A stretch of 64,000 bases of DNA from positions 310,001-374,000 of the forward strand of contig CAVYYU010000003.1 in assembly GCA_963772805.1 (NCBI GenBank), in the 5' to 3' direction. The DNA is from Legionella_A sp963772805. GTDB taxonomy: Bacteria > Pseudomonadota > Gammaproteobacteria > Legionellales > Legionellaceae. Of the stretch, positions 60,233-64,000 are shown piece after piece. The notes beneath the pieces are model-generated. The model did no database searches. It was given only the letters and a program-made list of their open reading frames with translations, and was not told the DNA's origin. A program made the position numbers and the translations under genes. Numbering within the stretch: the stretch's first letter is position 1; each line of letters begins with the position of its first letter.

Positions 60233-61568
60233 AAGCCTCCTCCGGCTCTATGGTTTTCTTCAGTGCCGATTGATAACGCGCCAGTAATTCAACATCAATA
60301 TAGCGGTCAGTGGTGGCGCTAGAGCAGTGGCCGGCATCATCACGAACATGTTCACGTGGACGGATTTTAACATCTTCTGAAATACCCGTATGCCGCAGCC
60401 AATGGACCGTGGCCGACGCTAGGCTGTCAGCTTCTTCAAGGTGATTGTCTCGCCGTAATTGAACGGCAGCCAAATCAAAACATACTTGTACCAGACGGCG
60501 AATGGGAGAGGTGTCACTCATTGGGCCTGAGCCGCGCTGTCTAGGTATGAGCGGCGAGTTATCCGCTGCAGAGGGTAGTGGGGTTAAGCCCAGGAACGTG
60601 CGCCATTGCACCAGACTATGCAGCATGGCTTCGCTGACCGCGATTTGCCTCTCTTTATTACCCTTGCCCACGGTCGTGAACCACCATGAGCCATTACTGT
60701 CTTTAGCGAAATCATTCATGGTCGGGATCCAGCGATCACTGGCAACGACTTCAGAAATACGTAGATACATGCCATACAACAGGCTCAGAATAAACCGTGT
60801 GCGCTCGTGTTTATCGGGGTTCTCTTCTGCCATGGCGCATACAGCGTCCAACACAGCTTGCCATTGCAACAAACTGAGCCGTCTGATGGGAGCATTTTGT
60901 TGCCGTTTACGAATGAATTTACTTTTTTGCCGAATCAGCGCGACCGGATTAGAGACGAGATATTCTTCAGCAATAAGAAAATTAAATAATGTGCTCAAAA
61001 TCGCAAAAATTTCCTGTACGGCTCCTTGGGAAAGACTGAACTGATTTAGCGATAAAGATTCACCTTGTATTCGTGACGATTTGGATAGCGTGACAACAAA
61101 GGGGCGCCAGTTAGAATTGGGGAGCCGTCGTCCTCCTGTTTTTATAAAACGAGGCACTTTTTTTAAGCTAATCCACGCTTCTGGTGGATTTTGACAAAAG
61201 CGCACAAATTGTTCGATATCATCGCGTTTCAGTTGTACCAAGGTCATTTTTTTTACCTGCCAACACCACTGCAATAAACGCTCCGCTTCACGTCGGTAAC
61301 TGTTAAATGTACCCAAGCTACCAGTATAGCTTTTAAGAAAATTGAGCGTGTAGTTAAAATCCTGTTGGAAGCATGGATTAGGAAGCTTTACGTGATCAGC
61401 ATTTTTATGAAGGTGATCAAGGCTGTCAAAAATAGGTAGGAGTTGTATTTTCATCGCCTGTATATCGGGTTGGGAATTGATATCAATCGTAACGTATGCG
61501 CAGTTCAGGGGCAATGATTCATAATTTGCAGACAAATTGGTGGGATTTATTAATTCAAGTTGAAGCAT
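60213..61568 (-). CDS. Tyrosine recombinase/integrase
   Basis: A 451-residue site-specific recombinase. The N-terminal SAM-like core-binding domain (about 70-215) is followed by the catalytic domain with R270 (GMYLRISEV), K302 (VGKGNKER), H389 and R392 (VHWLRHT), H414 (DAGHCS) and the nucleophile Y423 (DRYIDV). All catalytic residues are present. It is longer than XerC/D (about 300) and is not one of them. Its start faces the tRNA-Pro/Arg/His/Leu cluster 280 bases away, but no other mobile genes are nearby. The role is unknown. Confidence 0.88.
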   Translation of the reverse strand: MLQLELINPTNLSANYESLPLNCAYVTIDINSQPDIQAMKIQLLPIFDSLDHLHKNADHVKLPNPCFQQDFNYTLNFLKSYTGSLGTFNSYRREAERLLQWCWQVKKMTLVQLKRDDIEQFVRFCQNPPEAWISLKKVPRFIKTGGRRLPNSNWRPFVVTLSKSSRIQGESLSLNQFSLSQGAVQEIFAILSTLFNFLIAEEYLVSNPVALIRQKSKFIRKRQQNAPIRRLSLLQWQAVLDAVCAMAEENPDKHERTRFILSLLYGMYLRISEVVASDRWIPTMNDFAKDSNGSWWFTTVGKGNKERQIAVSEAMLHSLVQWRTFLGLTPLPSAADNSPLIPRQRGSGPMSDTSPIRRLVQVCFDLAAVQLRRDNHLEEADSLASATVHWLRHTGISEDVKIRPREHVRDDAGHCSSATTDRYIDVELLARYQSALKKTIEPEEASRVDES

Positions 61569-61848
61569 GACTAGATCGGCCGGAGTTTATTGCAAGCCTT
61601 GTTCGTAAGCTTTTGGATGCTATTAATAGCATTCATGGGCGCCGCACGAATACATGCGTATTTGCGAAGGAGATTTAGCTATAATCTATGTTTAGAGTAG
61701 TAGTTTCAAAATGGATTGTGATTATTTATTTAACTTATAGGCGGTGTATAGGCGAAATAAAGTTATAGATAAATATTTTATAGTTTTACTTATTGACCTA
61801 AATGCCTCCTACGAGTATGATGTGCGCTCTGTCCTTGGGACGGGATTT

Positions 61849-61925
61849 CGGGGTGTAGCGCAGCCTGGTAGCGCGCCTGCTTTGGGAGCAGGATGTCGGG
61901 AGTTCGAATCTCTCCACCCCGACCA
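61849..61925 (+). tRNA. tRNA-Pro (TGG)
   Basis: A 77-base cloverleaf starting CGGGGTG and ending CACCCCGACCA. The anticodon loop in CCTGCTTTGGGAGCAGG has TGG. CCA is encoded. It is the first of four tRNA genes. Confidence 0.96.
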
Positions 61926-61932
61926 ATTTATT

Positions 61933-62009
61933 GCGCCCGTAGCTCATTTGGATAGAGCATCGGCCTTCTAAGCCGAGGGTAGCAGGTTCGAATCCTGCCG
62001 GGCGTACCA
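61933..62009 (+). tRNA. tRNA-Arg (TCT)
   Basis: A 77-base cloverleaf with acceptor GCGCCCG/CGGGCGT and anticodon TCT in GGCCTTCTAAGCC. CCA is encoded. It lies seven bases after tRNA-Pro. Confidence 0.96.
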
Positions 62010-62050
62010 TACGTCATGCGGTATTCATAATATTAACGGTAAATAGTTAT

Positions 62051-62127
62051 GGTGGGCGTAGCTCAGTTGGTAGAGCCCCGGGTTGTGATCCCGGTTGTCG
62101 GGGGTTCGAGTCCCCTCGTTCACCCCA
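62051..62127 (+). tRNA. tRNA-His (GTG)
   Basis: A 77-base cloverleaf with the extra 5' G of histidine tRNAs paired with C73. The anticodon in GGGTTGTGATCCC is GTG. CCA is encoded. Confidence 0.95.
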
Positions 62128-62216
62128 GTACATGAAGAAAAACTAACTGTCTTACTCATCGATTCACTCTGACTCTTTACAAGATAGTGTTACTGATTAA
62201 TAATTCCACCCTGTTT

Positions 62217-62301
62217 GCGAAAGTGGCGGAACTGGTAGACGCGCTGGATTTAGGTTCCAGTAGGGTAACCTGTGAGAGTTCGAGTCTCTCCTTTCGCACC
62301 A
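62217..62301 (+). tRNA. tRNA-Leu (TAG)
   Basis: An 85-base class II tRNA with a long variable arm (TAGGGTAACCTGT). The anticodon in GGATTTAGGTTCC is TAG. CCA is encoded. It lies 40 bases before tig. Confidence 0.96.
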
Positions 62302-62341
62302 TTTAATACATCATATATTTTTATTTTCAAGAGGTGACTAG

Positions 62342-63673
62342 ATGCAAGTTTCTGTTGAGACCTTGAAAGGTTTAGAACGTAAAATGACGATTTCGGTACC
62401 TTCCGAAAAAGTAGAGGAAGAAGTGAGCCTGCGTCTCAGAAATCTTGCTCGTAAAGCCAAGGTAGATGGTTTTCGTCCAGGCAAAGTGCCCATGCATGTT
62501 GTGCAAAAGCGTTTTTCTGAAAGCGTCCGCGAAGAAGTTGCACGGGATATGGTGCAGTCGACACTGTTTGAAGCATTAAAAACAAACGATTTAGTGCCTG
62601 CCGGTAACCCCGCCGTCGAACCAGAATTACTGGAATCTGGCAAAGATTTTAAATATACCGCTGTGTTTGAAGTATTTCCTGAAATTCAGGTTAAAGAATT
62701 GGATAAATCTGAAGTGGAAATCGTCAGCGCTGATGTCAAAGACAGTGACCTTGATGCCATGATTGACAAGTTGCGTGAGCAAAACAAGGAATGGCATGAT
62801 GTTTCTCGTGCCGTAGCTAAAGACGATAAAGCCATCATCAACTTTGAAGGCTTTCTGGGCGATAAAGCGTTTGAAGGTGGAAAAGCCGAAGATTTTGAGA
62901 TTGTAGTTGGCTCTGGATCAATGATTCCTGGCTTCGAAGACGGAATAATTGGCGCCAAGAAAGACAAAGAATTTGATATTAAAGTAAATTTCCCACAAGA
63001 TTACAATCACAGTGAGTTAGCTGGTAAGGAAGCAACCTTTAAAATTACAGTTAAAAACGTAATGGAAGGAAAACTGCCGAAACTGGATGAGACCTTTGCA
63101 GCCAAATTTAATGTCAAAGAAGGTACCGTTGAGGCATTGAAGCAAGATATTAAAGAAAATATGACGCGCGAGCTAGAGCGCAAAGTTAACGCAATGAATC
63201 GTGAAAGAATATTTGATAAATTGCTGGAAAAAAATGAATTTGATCTACCTGTGTCGCTGATTGACCAGGAAATTGGTCATTTGAAACATGAAATGTTCCA
63301 TCGTATTTTTGGTAATGAGCATCGTGAAAATGAACAAATCCCTGATTTTCCAAGGGAAATGTTTGAGGAGCAAGCAAAAAGACGCGTTCAGTTAGGTCTG
63401 CTGTTCTCTGAATATGTTAAAAAACATGAACTGGTGGCGGACAAGGCACGTGTTGATGCTATGATTGAAAAATTCGCGAGTGCTTACGAAGATCCTGCTG
63501 AATTACGCGCTTGGTATCAAGGTAACAAAGAGCGCTTGGGCGAAATCGAAGCATTGGTTATGGAAGAAGTGGTTGCTGAAAAAATTATTGAAGATGCTAA
63601 AGTAGTTAAAAAAACAATGAAATATGATGCTGTCATGAATCCCAAAAAGGACAATGAAGAGAAAGGAGCTTAA
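62342..63673 (+). CDS. tig: Trigger factor
   Basis: A 443-residue ribosome-bound chaperone and prolyl isomerase. The L23-binding signature is in DGFRPGKVP (about 41-49), the FKBP domain starts near residue 155 (DKAIINFEGFLGDKAFEGG), and the helical arms occupy the C-terminal half. GAGGTG lies six bases before ATG 62342. It heads the tig-clpP group. Confidence 0.97.
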   Translation: MQVSVETLKGLERKMTISVPSEKVEEEVSLRLRNLARKAKVDGFRPGKVPMHVVQKRFSESVREEVARDMVQSTLFEALKTNDLVPAGNPAVEPELLESGKDFKYTAVFEVFPEIQVKELDKSEVEIVSADVKDSDLDAMIDKLREQNKEWHDVSRAVAKDDKAIINFEGFLGDKAFEGGKAEDFEIVVGSGSMIPGFEDGIIGAKKDKEFDIKVNFPQDYNHSELAGKEATFKITVKNVMEGKLPKLDETFAAKFNVKEGTVEALKQDIKENMTRELERKVNAMNRERIFDKLLEKNEFDLPVSLIDQEIGHLKHEMFHRIFGNEHRENEQIPDFPREMFEEQAKRRVQLGLLFSEYVKKHELVADKARVDAMIEKFASAYEDPAELRAWYQGNKERLGEIEALVMEEVVAEKIIEDAKVVKKTMKYDAVMNPKKDNEEKGA

Positions 63674-63675
63674 GT

Positions 63676-64000
63676 ATGCGGGGAAATTCAGAAAATCTGA
63701 TAAGGAATGCCAGCGGCCTAGTGCCTATGGTGATTGAGCAAACTGCAAGAGGTGAGCGATCTTATGATATTTACTCTAGGTTATTAAAAGAGCGCATTAT
63801 TTTCCTTTTGGGCGAAGTTGAAGATCACATGGCGAACCTGGTGGTTGCCCAGCTGTTGTTCTTGGAATCTGAAAACCCTGAGAAAGATATTTCACTATAC
63901 ATAAATTCGCCCGGTGGTGTTGTCACCGCAGGGCTTGCTATTTATGACACCATGCAATTTATCAAACCTGATGTAAGTACGCTGTGTATTGGCCAAGCAG
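63676..64000 (+). CDS. clpP: ATP-dependent Clp protease proteolytic subunit (cut by window edge)
   Basis: The first 108 residues of ClpP are visible. LVPMVIEQTARGERSYDIYS and LLKERIIFLLGEVED are the conserved N-terminal parts, and SLYINSPGGVVTAGLAIYDT forms the handle entry. The window ends at GQA, just before the catalytic serine of GQAAS. ATG 63676 follows AAGGAG; the tig stop is two bases upstream, so they are co-transcribed. Confidence 0.96.
   Translation, partial: MRGNSENLIRNASGLVPMVIEQTARGERSYDIYSRLLKERIIFLLGEVEDHMANLVVAQLLFLESENPEKDISLYINSPGGVVTAGLAIYDTMQFIKPDVSTLCIGQA

Noticed and set aside
61569..61848. Attachment site between the recombinase and tRNA-Pro
   Set aside because: No direct repeat of a tRNA 3' end was seen in the flanks, so no att pair can be claimed.
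61744..61971. Plus-strand frame with GVAQPGSAPALGAGCREFE
   Set aside because: It is the sense translation of the tRNA-Pro gene, another common false annotation.
61798..62010. Minus-strand reading frame with RFELPTSCSQSRRATRLRYTP-type sequence
   Set aside because: It is antisense to tRNA-Pro and tRNA-Arg; this is a well-known false protein produced by translating across tRNA genes.
1..64000. CRISPR arrays, insertion sequences, prophage, ribosomal RNA genes, replication origin
   Set aside because: I saw no regularly spaced direct repeats, transposase genes, phage structural genes, rRNA or DnaA-box cluster in this window.

Overview
The window is about 64 kb of chromosome from a gammaproteobacterium, most likely of the order Legionellales (Legionella/Coxiella/Aquicella-like). 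The housekeeping blocks have gammaproteobacterial order: hflK-hflC-yjeT-purA, hemA-prfA-prmC, letA(gacA)-uvrC, murJ beside rpsT, lptF-lptG diverging from pepA-holC, yggS-proC-yggT, and yicC-gmk-rpoZ-spoT-ridA-uup. The lineage is pointed to by a complete enhA-enhB-enhC operon, a Wip-type PPP phosphatase resembling Dot/Icm effectors, a PlaA-like GDSL lipase and a LetA-type regulator. The placement is inferred from protein families only, because there is no rRNA in the window.

Layout. 1-2442: rpoN (cut by the window edge), rpmG, rpmB and trmB. 2650-6286: the HflKC FtsH modulator, a DUF2065 protein and purA. 6347-12994: sodC, a FadH-type dienoyl-CoA reductase, deaD, a secreted GDSL lipase and djlA. 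13171-18392: waaA, then dksA, prmC, prfA and hemA on the minus strand. 18794-24130: an accessory plus-strand block with a 91-residue orphan, a stand-alone M50 intramembrane protease, an 867-residue orphan and the Wip-like phosphatase. 24174-31761: comF and bioC (divergent), phhA, letA-uvrC and a quinol nitric oxide reductase. 32169-37181: enhABC. 37305-46024: rpsT, an orphan under a palindromic promoter, murJ, two M17 aminopeptidases with holC, and lptFG. 46028-51197: small conserved proteins, yggT, proC, yggS, an amino-acid permease and an orphan. 51418-60232: pilT, rph and the yicC-to-uup run. 60213-64000: a tyrosine recombinase, four tRNAs (Pro, Arg, His, Leu), tig and the start of clpP.

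Functionally, the conserved part covers translation, envelope building (waaA, murJ, lptFG, enhA), proteostasis (hflKC, djlA, tig, clpP, M50 protease) and the stringent/stationary response (dksA, spoT, letA). The lifestyle-related part is secreted or periplasmic: SodC and qNOR against oxidative and nitrosative stress, EnhABC for the cell wall and host interaction, the GDSL lipase, and one to four candidate secreted effectors. Many convergent gene pairs are separated by strong palindromes, three of which look like dispersed REP-type elements.
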